Below, one piece after another: positions 56,842 through 64,000 of a stretch of DNA of 64,000 nt (position 1 is the first letter of the stretch; each line of letters starts with the position of its first letter). A program made the translations under genes and the position numbers. Source of the DNA: Candidatus Enterococcus ferrettii (lineage in GTDB: Bacteria > Bacillota > Bacilli > Lactobacillales > Enterococcaceae); the NCBI RefSeq assembly GCF_017377655.1, contig NZ_JAFREL010000004.1:109722-173721 (forward strand), read 5' to 3'. Under the pieces are notes generated by a model. It ran no database searches and was not told the origin of the DNA. It worked only from the letters and a program-made list of their open reading frames with translations.

Positions 56842-58041
56842 ATGACACCAACTATTATTACTGATATAAAAAGCTTTGCAATCAAACCAGATCGCCACAA
56901 TTTATTAGTGGTCAAAGTTGAAACCGACAAAGGGGTATCCGGTCTAGGTTGCGGCACTTTTCAGTTCCGCCCGTTAGCCGTTCAAACAGTGGTAGAAGAA
57001 TACTTGAAGCCGCTGCTAATCGGTCGCGATGCCAATCAAATCGAAGATATCTGGCAAGTAATGAACGTGAATTCTTACTGGCGCAATGGGCCCATCACCA
57101 ACAATGCAATCTCTGGTGTAGATATGGCTTTGTGGGATATCAAAGGCAAATTGGCTGATATGCCATTGTACCAACTATTAGGTGGAAAAGCTCGTACTGC
57201 TATTCCAGCTTATACTCATGCAGTCGCAGACAATTTGGACGATCTTTATGGAGAAATCGATAAATTTCTAGCAGAAGGTTATCGTTATATCCGTTGCCAA
57301 TTAGGCTTCTACGGTGGTAATCCTGAGAATCTTCAAACACCAGAGCAGCCGATTAAAGGTTCTTACTTCGACCAAGAGGATTATATGCAAACAACCTTAA
57401 AAATGTTTAAAGCTGTGAAAGAAAAATATGGCAATCAGTTTCAAATGCTGCATGATGTGCACGAACGTCTGCATCCGAATCAAGCGATTCAATTTGCTAA
57501 AGCAACTGAGCCATACAATCTATTCTTTTTGGAGGATATTTTACCGCCAAATCAAAATGAATGGTTGTCTCAATTACGCAACCAATCGGCAACACCAATT
57601 GCTACTGGCGAGCTGTTCAACAACCCTATGGAATGGAAAGAACTTGTACGCAACCGTCAAATCGACTTTATGCGGGCACACGTTTCTCAAATTGGCGGAA
57701 TTACACCCGCATTGAAATTGGCCCATTTCTGTGAGGCAATGGGCGTCCGAATTGCTTGGCATACGCCATCCGATATCAGCTCAGTTGGTTTAGCGGTGAA
57801 TACTCATTTGAACATTCACCTGCACAATGCAGCGATTCAGGAAAACATTGATATTCCCGAAAATACTCGCAACCTGTTCGGCAATATTCCAGCACCAGAA
57901 AAAGGATTCTTCTATCCGATTGAACAAAGCGGAATCGGTGTAACCTTTAATGAAGAATTAGCTGAAGAGCACCCAGTCGTTTACCGTCCTCATGAATGGA
58001 CACAAAGCCGGACACCCGACGGAACAATTGTAACGCCATAA
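56842..58041 (+). CDS. Mannonate-dehydratase-type enolase superfamily enzyme (RspA/ManD-like)
   Basis: 399 residues. The N-terminal capping domain contains Tyr-Trp-Arg-Asn-Gly-Pro-Ile near 71. The barrel carries metal ligands of the RspA/ManD branch in Leu-His-Asp-Val-His-Glu-Arg near 209, Phe-Leu-Glu-Asp-Ile near 235 and Ala-Thr-Gly-Glu-Leu near 261, plus Ala-Trp-His-Thr-Pro near 310. Members dehydrate D-mannonate or D-gluconate to KDG, or have very low activity. KDG kinase and KDPG aldolase opposite make a dehydratase role likely. The ATG at 56842 follows GGAG. Confidence 0.88.
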   Translation: MTPTIITDIKSFAIKPDRHNLLVVKVETDKGVSGLGCGTFQFRPLAVQTVVEEYLKPLLIGRDANQIEDIWQVMNVNSYWRNGPITNNAISGVDMALWDIKGKLADMPLYQLLGGKARTAIPAYTHAVADNLDDLYGEIDKFLAEGYRYIRCQLGFYGGNPENLQTPEQPIKGSYFDQEDYMQTTLKMFKAVKEKYGNQFQMLHDVHERLHPNQAIQFAKATEPYNLFFLEDILPPNQNEWLSQLRNQSATPIATGELFNNPMEWKELVRNRQIDFMRAHVSQIGGITPALKLAHFCEAMGVRIAWHTPSDISSVGLAVNTHLNIHLHNAAIQENIDIPENTRNLFGNIPAPEKGFFYPIEQSGIGVTFNEELAEEHPVVYRPHEWTQSRTPDGTIVTP

Positions 58042-58050
58042 CAAAAAAGG

Positions 58051-58093
58051 AACCTCACGAATCTCAAGTAAATGACTTGAGATTCGTGAGGTT
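58051..58093. terminator. Strong bidirectional terminator
   Basis: A perfect 19-base stem AACCTCACGAATCTCAAGT with its reverse complement and a 5-base loop overlaps the end of the GntR gene. The minus strand continues with CCTTTTTTG. Confidence 0.85.
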
Positions 58094-58800
58094 TAGTCTA
58101 TCCGCGAACGATGAATTTCCCGATCAAAAGGTCGGATATAGGTCACCGAATAGTCAATCGCAATAATACTGCTGTATTCGTAGACCTGGCCATCTTCTAA
58201 GATTGCCCGATTCGTGATCTGCATCGCTGGTGTTCCGCGCTTGCATAAAAGCAGGCGCGACTGTTCCTTATTGGTAGTAATCGGATCATAGCTGGTGATG
58301 TAATGAGAGATACGATATCCTTGTTTCTCTACGTAATTTTGAATCGAATGCTCTACAGCCTCTTGTGAAAACTCAGGAAACATTGAAACCGGCAGCTTAG
58401 AAATTTCCAGCTGCTCAATCTTATAATTGACAATTCGAATCCGCTCAAAAGTCCAGATTTCATCTTCTGCACCAATTTGGAAAATTTTTTGCTCCTCCAA
58501 GGTTGCGGGTGCCCTTTTTAACTCAATCATTTTAGAGTCAATTCGATCATAGGGTGTCCGAGTCAACGAATTAAAAATCAACGGATTCTTGACCCATTTC
58601 TCATGGACAAAGATCCCCGAGCCTTGAACTACCCGCACAATCCCGATTTCCTCCAAATTTTTTACGGCTTGCTGGATCGTAAAGCGCGACACCCCATAAA
58701 TCTTTGCTAAATCCCGCTGATTCGGCAGCTTGCCGTTTTTAAACTCTTCTTGATATATTTTACTAAGCAAATCTTGCACAATGAATTCGCGTTTTTTCAT
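58093..58800 (-). CDS. GntR-family regulator with UTRA domain
   Basis: 235 residues. A GntR winged helix (about 5-70, with Arg-Asp-Leu-Ala-Lys-Ile-Tyr-Gly-Val-Ser-Arg-Phe-Thr-Ile) is followed by a UTRA ligand-binding domain (about 90-230) with Glu-Asp-Glu-Ile-Trp and a C-terminal Tyr-Glu-Tyr-Ser-Ser-Ile-Ile-Ala. UTRA-type regulators usually sense phosphorylated sugars. It is convergent with the dehydratase gene and probably represses the PTS/KDG genes through the ACTGGT sites. Confidence 0.9.
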   Translation of the reverse strand: MKKREFIVQDLLSKIYQEEFKNGKLPNQRDLAKIYGVSRFTIQQAVKNLEEIGIVRVVQGSGIFVHEKWVKNPLIFNSLTRTPYDRIDSKMIELKRAPATLEEQKIFQIGAEDEIWTFERIRIVNYKIEQLEISKLPVSMFPEFSQEAVEHSIQNYVEKQGYRISHYITSYDPITTNKEQSRLLLCKRGTPAMQITNRAILEDGQVYEYSSIIAIDYSVTYIRPFDREIHRSRID

Positions 58801-58958
58801 GGAGGGACTCCTTTGTATCCTTTAATACTGTTACTATACATGGAATCCGTTGAAAAGTTAATAAGTAAACTCAAAAATCGGCAGTTGTTTGATTACCCCG
58901 TTGCATAACAGTTCTATTTTGAACAAACGCCCATTTACTCTTTCCACTCCGGCACAAA

Positions 58959-58981
58959 TTATTGGGTAGGTTAACCAATAA
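58959..58981. promoter_or_regulatory. Inverted repeat in the 58801-59029 gap
   Basis: The 7-base inverted repeat TTATTGG / CCAATAA with a 9-base spacer is the only structure I see in this gap. It may be an operator for the GntR gene. Confidence 0.3.
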
Positions 58982-59038
58982 CGACTGAAAATAAAAAGAC
59001 ATGCTATGTATATGTTGCATATTCACTAATTAGAAAAG

Positions 59039-59065
59039 ACGCTCAATCAAATGTAGATTGAGCGT
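59039..59065 (-). terminator. Rho-independent terminator of the surface-locus operon
   Basis: The stem ACGCTCAATC / GATTGAGCGT with a 7-base loop is followed by CTTTTCT on the minus strand. Confidence 0.75.
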
Positions 59066-59074
59066 TCCACAGCT

Positions 59075-59833
59075 TTAAATCGTTGCGTAGCGTAAATTTT
59101 CTAGTTGCTGTGATCCTAGCAGCCAATAGTCATAAAATTCACTACTTAATTTATAACCTCTTCCCCAGAGTGTAGTGATCGTTTCACCAGAAATCCCATG
59201 CAATTCAAATTTGCGTTTTAGTTTGTTAATTAGACAAGACAATTGACTCATATTTGATGGGGTATCGCCATCTCGCCAAAGATGTTCACACAATTCTTTG
59301 CGGGAAAGTACCCCACTCCTCGGATAGGCTTCAATCAAGCGTTCAAACACTTTTAGTTCGGTCTTCGAGAAACTCTTCAGCAGCAGCTTCAAATCATTCT
59401 GTTCAACTAGCTCGCTCTGGTGAGGAAAAGAAAGAATTTGATTTCCTACAGACGCTTTTGATTCCAGCTGTTTATTTAATTCATTTACTTTTTCCCGTAA
59501 GGTTTCGTAGCTGATGTCTTTGCCCAGCCATTCCGAAATTCCTTGCTCTTGCCAATAAGCTTGTTCTTCTTCATTAGGATAATTCTCCACCATCCGTAAA
59601 ATCATCAACTGATGGTTTTTCAGCAGACCTAGAATTTGCTCAACCTCTGAATGACAAAGACTTTCACTTAAGATAACCCATTGAAAATAAGATAAAAAAG
59701 GGCTAACGGAGCCTTGCTGCAGTCGATAAAGCATATCGGTCGAACACAAAATTTCACAATTCATCCGTTGTAATTTACTAATTATAGTTTCTTCTGCCAA
59801 TGAGTTTTTCGTCAAAATAAGTACATGTTGCAT
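59075..59833 (-). CDS. Winged-helix regulator with pseudo-receiver domain
   Basis: 252 residues. Residues 1-125 have the strand-helix pattern of a response-regulator receiver, but the phosphoacceptor position reads Val-Ile-Leu-Ser-Glu-Ser and the N-terminal acidic pair is Thr-Lys, so it cannot be phosphorylated in the usual way. Residues about 150-235 form an OmpR-type winged helix ending Thr-Leu-Trp-Gly-Arg-Gly-Tyr-Lys. The ATG at 59833 has AAGGTGA upstream. It is last in an operon with a membrane recombinase-like protein and a large surface protein. Similar regulators occur in enterococcal WxL surface loci, from memory. Confidence 0.78.
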   Translation of the reverse strand: MQHVLILTKNSLAEETIISKLQRMNCEILCSTDMLYRLQQGSVSPFLSYFQWVILSESLCHSEVEQILGLLKNHQLMILRMVENYPNEEEQAYWQEQGISEWLGKDISYETLREKVNELNKQLESKASVGNQILSFPHQSELVEQNDLKLLLKSFSKTELKVFERLIEAYPRSGVLSRKELCEHLWRDGDTPSNMSQLSCLINKLKRKFELHGISGETITTLWGRGYKLSSEFYDYWLLGSQQLENLRYATI

Positions 59834-59849
59834 TGGATTCACCTTCTCT

Positions 59850-60593
59850 TTAGGTTTTTGAAGTTTTTTTCTCTTTAATTGGTGGTTTGTCTTCAATTTC
59901 TTCAGTATCGATTAAGACATTCCACAAAATAACCAACGTCACAACTACACAAATAGCAATTTGTATCCATAGCTGATCAAAATACGATTCTGCTAATTTA
60001 ATACTAAAAATCGCCAGTAGGAAACAAATAACTAGGATGATCGCTAGTTGAATCTGTTTTAATTCCTGCTGGATACGATAAGCTGTTTCAATCGGTATCC
60101 GCTTCTGCTGAGCCACTTTTCGAACAGAATTTTTTTCCACCAGCAGCCAGATAATCTCACGATACAATTTGCGTGCCTCCGGTTCTTTACTAAACAAAGA
60201 ATACGCATCCTTGCTGCGGTCGCGTTCCTTGCCCGCCTTAACCAGGACCGGATGCAGCAAACGATCATTCTTCAGTGACCAGCGAAAAATCTGTCGCCAC
60301 TCTTCAATGCTCAACTGCGGTAAGTTCAACACATCTAAGGTCATTTCTAAGGTTTCCAGCTGACCAAGACAGGCCAATAACTGACGGTAATCTCTGGAAA
60401 TTACTTCCCATGAAGCAACAATCAAATGATCTCCAGGTTGAGCAAAATTCAACAGCGCCTGAAACTCACTTGTTGGCGAATCTAGGGCTTCGACCTCTTG
60501 ATGCCCGTCAGAAAAGAGTTCGTCCACCGGATAATCTTCCAGCATATCCAGTTGTTGGGTAATCTGGTACCCACGTGCATAGCCAAGATTCAT
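59850..60593 (-). CDS. Membrane protein with degenerate serine-recombinase domain
   Basis: 247 residues. The first 95 follow the resolvase N-terminal fold: Leu-Gly-Tyr-Ala-Arg-Gly at the start, Glu-Leu-Phe-Ser-Asp near 24, Gly-Asp-His-Leu-Ile-Val near 53. The catalytic serine position after Tyr-Ala-Arg is Gly-Tyr, so strand exchange is not possible. A helix-turn-helix-like segment with Ser-Val-Arg-Lys-Val-Ala-Gln-Gln-Lys-Arg-Ile-Pro follows near 155. Two membrane helices (about 183-202 and 209-229) end the protein. It overlaps the small upstream gene (ATGA). I infer a membrane-bound regulator derived from a recombinase. Confidence 0.7.
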   Translation of the reverse strand: MNLGYARGYQITQQLDMLEDYPVDELFSDGHQEVEALDSPTSEFQALLNFAQPGDHLIVASWEVISRDYRQLLACLGQLETLEMTLDVLNLPQLSIEEWRQIFRWSLKNDRLLHPVLVKAGKERDRSKDAYSLFSKEPEARKLYREIIWLLVEKNSVRKVAQQKRIPIETAYRIQQELKQIQLAIILVICFLLAIFSIKLAESYFDQLWIQIAICVVVTLVILWNVLIDTEEIEDKPPIKEKKTSKT

Positions 60594-60769
60594 CGTGTCC
60601 TTCCTCTTTCTATTGGAGTTTTCCCCACAGTCGTTGCTGACCGTGGCTGTTTTCTTAATAGTCGATTAACTTTCCCTTGCAAGTCTCGTTGATCTTTCAT
60701 CAGCGAGAACAATAAATAGCTTTGGACTAATACGATCAGGCCTAAGATAAGTAATAACAGATAGACCAT
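60590..60769 (-). CDS. Small single-helix membrane protein
   Basis: 59 residues: a hydrophobic N-terminal segment (about 2-22, Leu-Leu-Leu-Leu-Ile-Leu-Gly-Leu) and a basic tail. The ATG at 60769 lies 6 bases after GAGG. It is coupled to the recombinase-like gene (ATGA) and starts 22 bases after the large surface-protein gene. Function unknown; possibly a partner of one of these membrane proteins. Confidence 0.65.
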   Translation of the reverse strand: MVYLLLLILGLIVLVQSYLLFSLMKDQRDLQGKVNRLLRKQPRSATTVGKTPIERGRTR

Positions 60770-60790
60770 TCTATGCCTCGCCTCTTTCAC

Positions 60791-63700
60791 TTATTTGGTT
60801 TTAATTTTTCCTAAGTCATTATGGCTATAATCCCAACTATAGGGCTGAGGCTTTCCTTGATTTTCTTCCGTCGATTTAAGATACAACGTCAGCCAAAATT
60901 CTTTTTGAGCATCAATGGTTCCACGCCCCAACGATACAATTCCAGTCGTTTTTGAACTATTGCTAACATGACTTGCACCATTTGGATCACTGGCCTCATC
61001 CGTTAAATAGAAGCCCTCATACTGATAAAACTCCGGAACAGTAACAGATAAATGAATCTCATCTTGAACACTCGTCAGGTGATTCGTAGAAATGGCCCAG
61101 TTGCTAAAATTAGGATTGTCGCCCTGTTTTCCTGAAGGAACAGTCATATCTGCTTTATAATTGGCATCCAAGTTAGGTGATCCGCTATTGTACAAATTGT
61201 TCTGTACCGTAACATAGCCTTCACTAGGAACAACTAGTTCGTTCAGTGAACCATTAATTACCTGACGAACATGTAAAATAGCTTTGCGCAAGGAGTATAT
61301 AAGTTTTCCTTCTTGGTATGTTTTAGAAACCGTATAGTTCAACCCTCTAGGTGTATTATCTAGTTCCTGTGCTTCAATAAAACTATAAAATTCTAAGCTT
61401 TTTGGTTGAACAGTGACCGCTTGTTCAAGTCTCAATCGCTGATCAAAAATAATATCTCCATCAGTTAAAGTCGTCCCTTGCTCATCATAAGCTTTTAAAG
61501 AGATTTTTTGTGGAATTGCTGCATTCCAGCAAACATCTGTAATTTCGTCTCCTTCTGTTTGACCGCCATATTCAGAGAATTCGATATAGAAGCCGGCAAC
61601 ATGATTAGTTCCATCATGCGGTATGTCATTCCAATACTTTGTCTCGTTTGCTTGGGCAAACTGCAAGACGTATTCTCCTGTTCCCCCACTATTTGGTTCA
61701 GTTCTGGGAGTTCCCGGATTATTATCTACATTATTGAATCCATTATACGTACCTACAGGAGATTTCCCACCTTCAGTAAATCTTACTTTATCAAAGAAAA
61801 CCAACCCTTTCTCCGGCCCATTCGCCCAATACCAATCACTTGCTGTACCAGCTGCAAAAGTGTAGTGAGCGATATTAGGAGAGAGATAGGATTCATCATC
61901 AATCCGTTTAGCTGTAGGTGTGGTCATTCTCAGCCTAGTACCTCCCAACCAGCCAAAGGTTTTTCCGATGTTATCATAAACGAAATCATGTTCTTGTTCT
62001 GAGGACAAAGTAGCAAGATAGCCTGTCAACCCGCGATAAGACATCGTTTTGGCTCGATTATAGGCCTCCATCCAAGTATGCACCTCAGGAATAAATGCAT
62101 AGTAATGCCGCTTTCCACTAGGATCAATCCAATACGTATAAGCTTCTTCATGGAGAATTATTTTAATATTTCCGGAAGAATTGACGGGACTTTTTATCGT
62201 AAATCGTAACCCTTCAAGAAATGTTTGAATAGTTGCTGCACTATTATTTGTTTCCATCGCAAAGCTGAAGGAGTAGTAGTCCGTAGTTTCACTGTTCTCG
62301 AAAGAATACCAATCCGTTGGCAAAGCTAGCGAAGAGAAATCTTTGATCTCTGTATTTTTCGGAATTTGAACTTCAATTGATTTCATCTTGTTATCCATTG
62401 TAGGATCGACAGCCATCTCCACTAATTTTGCTTCATTACCGGTTCGTTCGATTTCAAAGTCAACTGGTTGAATCATGTCTTTGATTTGCTGGCTGGAAAC
62501 AGTTCCCACATTGTTGGCACGATCTACTGCAAGTACATGGACATATTTTCCAGAAGTATTTTTCTCTGATAGTGTAAAACTTGTTGCCGTTTCATACTTC
62601 ACTGAGTCATCATTTGGAGCTACATATAAATCGAATTCACTAGGATCTATTCGGCCAAAAGCATCCTTTTTAGCTTCTACTTGGGCGGCTAAAGTCGAAA
62701 CAGAAGAGTTTGAAACTTCATAGAAATAGCCTGCAATGTTACTAGTAATCGTTTCTTTTATTTTATCTGAAGTTTTTACTCCACTACTTTTCGTATTCGC
62801 TTCAATGTACCATTGATATTCTTTTCCTTTGTCCGTAGCATCCACTCGAACATTTACGTTTTTTTCGTCTCCACATCGAATGACGAATTTTGGTTTTTCA
62901 GGTTTTTCATTATCTAGCACAGTATAATCATTGGCTTTGGATTCCAATGTAATCTGTGCCAAGTTGTATAAAGTATTGGCAATTATTTTTCGTTCATCAA
63001 CAGTTGAACTCCCGTTCATATGTCCTGTTTGAATCATCCCCGCATTTCCGTTTGTTACTAAATAGAAATTGGTTGTAGAAGTGGGTGAATCATAGAAAGT
63101 ACCACCTCCGTTAACATATGGATCCTTAAAGCTTAACCAGACAGTCCCTTTGTGTGAACTCCCAGCAACTTGCCCAAAAGAATGGGTTGTTGGAATACTA
63201 AGTTCCATATCATTTTCTAGTTCGTGAGGATATTTCATCAGATACCCGTTATTTCTAACGACTACTTTCTCAGAAAAAGGAAAATTTTCTCCTAGGACCG
63301 CTTGATTTCTGAGTCCAATTCCTAAATAGGGAGCTAAACGATTATTTTCAGTCAAATCGGCAGTTAATCCCATCCACCCCCTTGTGTTACCAGATAGAAC
63401 ATCATGACCAACCAGCAAACCTCTTCCCGCTTCAATAAACTCAATAAGTCTATCCACAGCTTCTTTATTAAAAGATATATTATTATTAGCATCAGCTGTT
63501 CCTACAAAAACAACATCATATTGATACTCTCCCTGGGCATTCTTTAAAAAACCGGTGGGATCAGTTTTAGAATTATTGTTAAAATCTGTGAGGGAAACCG
63601 GTGTAACATCAATCAATCCCATACCTACAGTTGGATCGTTCATCCAATTCCGAATATTATTAGGATAAATATCCGGATAAATATTTAACACCTTAATCGC

Positions 63701-64000
63701 AGCCCCATACCTGGTAGAACGCATATCCCAAGTAGTTCCATCCTCTGATTGATACAGGCGATACCCTTCTGAACTTAAATCAGCAACATCATCCCATTTC
63801 AACTCGGCATAACTCTTTTTATCGGTCCCATCCCATCGATTGTCTGCCGTTAACCGGAAATCTCCAGCAGTTACTACTTCAGAGGCTTCGATCGTTTCTT
63901 TTTTAGGCGCATCTTTACTAATAAAAAATGCAAACAGTCCAGCTATAACCATCATTGCTACCAAAACTCCCAAAACAGCTCGAGAATGATAATTCGTTCT
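60791..64000 (-). CDS. Large surface protein with C-type-lectin-like domain (5' end outside window)
   Basis: The frame is open to the window edge, giving 1069 visible codons, so the true start may lie beyond it. A signal-anchor helix (Val-Leu-Gly-Val-Leu-Val-Ala-Met-Met) is near the visible N-terminus, followed by a flavodoxin/GATase-like domain of about 130 residues (Val-Val-Phe-Val-Gly-Thr-Ala, then Gly-Leu-Leu-Val-Gly-His-Asp). Bacterial Ig-like stretches come next. Around 620-780 is a C-type-lectin-like domain (Trp-Met-Glu-Ala-Tyr-Asn-Arg-Ala, then Gly-Glu-Tyr-Val-Leu-Gln, Trp-Asn-Asp). No LPXTG is seen at the C-terminus. It is probably a surface adhesin heading a WxL-type locus. Confidence 0.8.
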   Translation of the reverse strand, partial: RTNYHSRAVLGVLVAMMVIAGLFAFFISKDAPKKETIEASEVVTAGDFRLTADNRWDGTDKKSYAELKWDDVADLSSEGYRLYQSEDGTTWDMRSTRYGAAIKVLNIYPDIYPNNIRNWMNDPTVGMGLIDVTPVSLTDFNNNSKTDPTGFLKNAQGEYQYDVVFVGTADANNNISFNKEAVDRLIEFIEAGRGLLVGHDVLSGNTRGWMGLTADLTENNRLAPYLGIGLRNQAVLGENFPFSEKVVVRNNGYLMKYPHELENDMELSIPTTHSFGQVAGSSHKGTVWLSFKDPYVNGGGTFYDSPTSTTNFYLVTNGNAGMIQTGHMNGSSTVDERKIIANTLYNLAQITLESKANDYTVLDNEKPEKPKFVIRCGDEKNVNVRVDATDKGKEYQWYIEANTKSSGVKTSDKIKETITSNIAGYFYEVSNSSVSTLAAQVEAKKDAFGRIDPSEFDLYVAPNDDSVKYETATSFTLSEKNTSGKYVHVLAVDRANNVGTVSSQQIKDMIQPVDFEIERTGNEAKLVEMAVDPTMDNKMKSIEVQIPKNTEIKDFSSLALPTDWYSFENSETTDYYSFSFAMETNNSAATIQTFLEGLRFTIKSPVNSSGNIKIILHEEAYTYWIDPSGKRHYYAFIPEVHTWMEAYNRAKTMSYRGLTGYLATLSSEQEHDFVYDNIGKTFGWLGGTRLRMTTPTAKRIDDESYLSPNIAHYTFAAGTASDWYWANGPEKGLVFFDKVRFTEGGKSPVGTYNGFNNVDNNPGTPRTEPNSGGTGEYVLQFAQANETKYWNDIPHDGTNHVAGFYIEFSEYGGQTEGDEITDVCWNAAIPQKISLKAYDEQGTTLTDGDIIFDQRLRLEQAVTVQPKSLEFYSFIEAQELDNTPRGLNYTVSKTYQEGKLIYSLRKAILHVRQVINGSLNELVVPSEGYVTVQNNLYNSGSPNLDANYKADMTVPSGKQGDNPNFSNWAISTNHLTSVQDEIHLSVTVPEFYQYEGFYLTDEASDPNGASHVSNSSKTTGIVSLGRGTIDAQKEFWLTLYLKSTEENQGKPQPYSWDYSHNDLGKIKTK

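Noticed and set aside
59850..60593. Mobile element resolvase/invertase gene
   Set aside because: The catalytic serine is missing, two membrane helices are present, and no inverted repeats or invertible segment were seen nearby.

Overview
The window is low-GC Lactobacillales DNA, most likely from an Enterococcus. The reasons are strong AGGAGG ribosome sites, many PTS operons with PRD, DeoR, GntR or MocR regulators, a CstR/CoA-disulfide reductase sulfur operon of the enterococcal type, and a WxL-locus-like set of surface and regulatory genes at the right edge. The species is not fixed by the sequence; an E. avium-group member would fit the catabolic richness. No rRNA, tRNA, CRISPR array, insertion sequence or prophage was seen.

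Layout, left to right. (1) 1-3423: a LysR effector domain cut by the window edge, then a reactive-sulfur operon (rhodanese, CoA-disulfide reductase-rhodanese, rhodanese) facing cstR, with two ATACC-N6-GGTAT operators between them. (2) 3479-9533: a MocR regulator lacking the PLP lysine, and an MFS carrier, two-subunit L-serine dehydratase and M20 amidohydrolase; probably uptake, hydrolysis and deamination of a serine-containing compound. (3) 9534-10180: decayed small ORFs. (4) 10188-15396: a galactitol-type PTS with a class II aldolase and a small membrane protein, divergent from a DeoR regulator and PfkB kinase. (5) 15746-17944: a decaying PTS operon (PRD regulator, EIIA, and an EIIB with two stop codons). 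(6) 18237-23094: MATE pump/PadR pair, GNAT, orphan lactose-type EIIA and an AbiE-type toxin-antitoxin pair.

(7) 23318-33961 is the most interesting block: a PAS/AAA+/Fis sigma-54 activator, TTGCAC repeats as a likely upstream activating site, a textbook -24/-12 promoter, a leader of about 260 nt with repeats and a hairpin, then a TIM-barrel isomerase, a glycyl radical enzyme (GRE), its activase, an MFS carrier, a divergent pyrroline-5-carboxylate-reductase-like protein and a BCCT transporter. The GRE keeps the Gly-Cys-Val-Glu site of dehydratases and lyases but seems to lack the catalytic tyrosine of hydroxyproline dehydratase. The reductase has lost several P5C reductase signatures. Together they suggest an anaerobic route for a hydroxylated, probably N-containing or quaternary-amine compound that I cannot name.

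(8) 34037-42348: AraC/GyrI-like regulator and hydrolase; a glucose-family PTS with a fumarase/adenylosuccinate-lyase superfamily enzyme; an ArsB-like permease with a frameshifted companion. (9) 42830-51852: PEBP protein, small membrane proteins, and a cell-envelope operon (VTC domain, DUF4956, beta-helix carbohydrate-binding protein, GT2-GtrA fusion, phosphodiester glycosidase) preceded by four TTCAGATT repeats at helical spacing, the likely site of the adjacent two-component system. (10) 52190-58800: a coiled-coil protein, then a KDG kinase, KDPG aldolase, beta-glucoside PTS, mannonate-dehydratase-type enzyme and GntR regulator. (11) 59075-64000: a pseudo-receiver winged-helix regulator, a membrane protein with a degenerate serine-recombinase domain, a small membrane protein and a large surface protein with a C-type-lectin-like domain that runs off the window.
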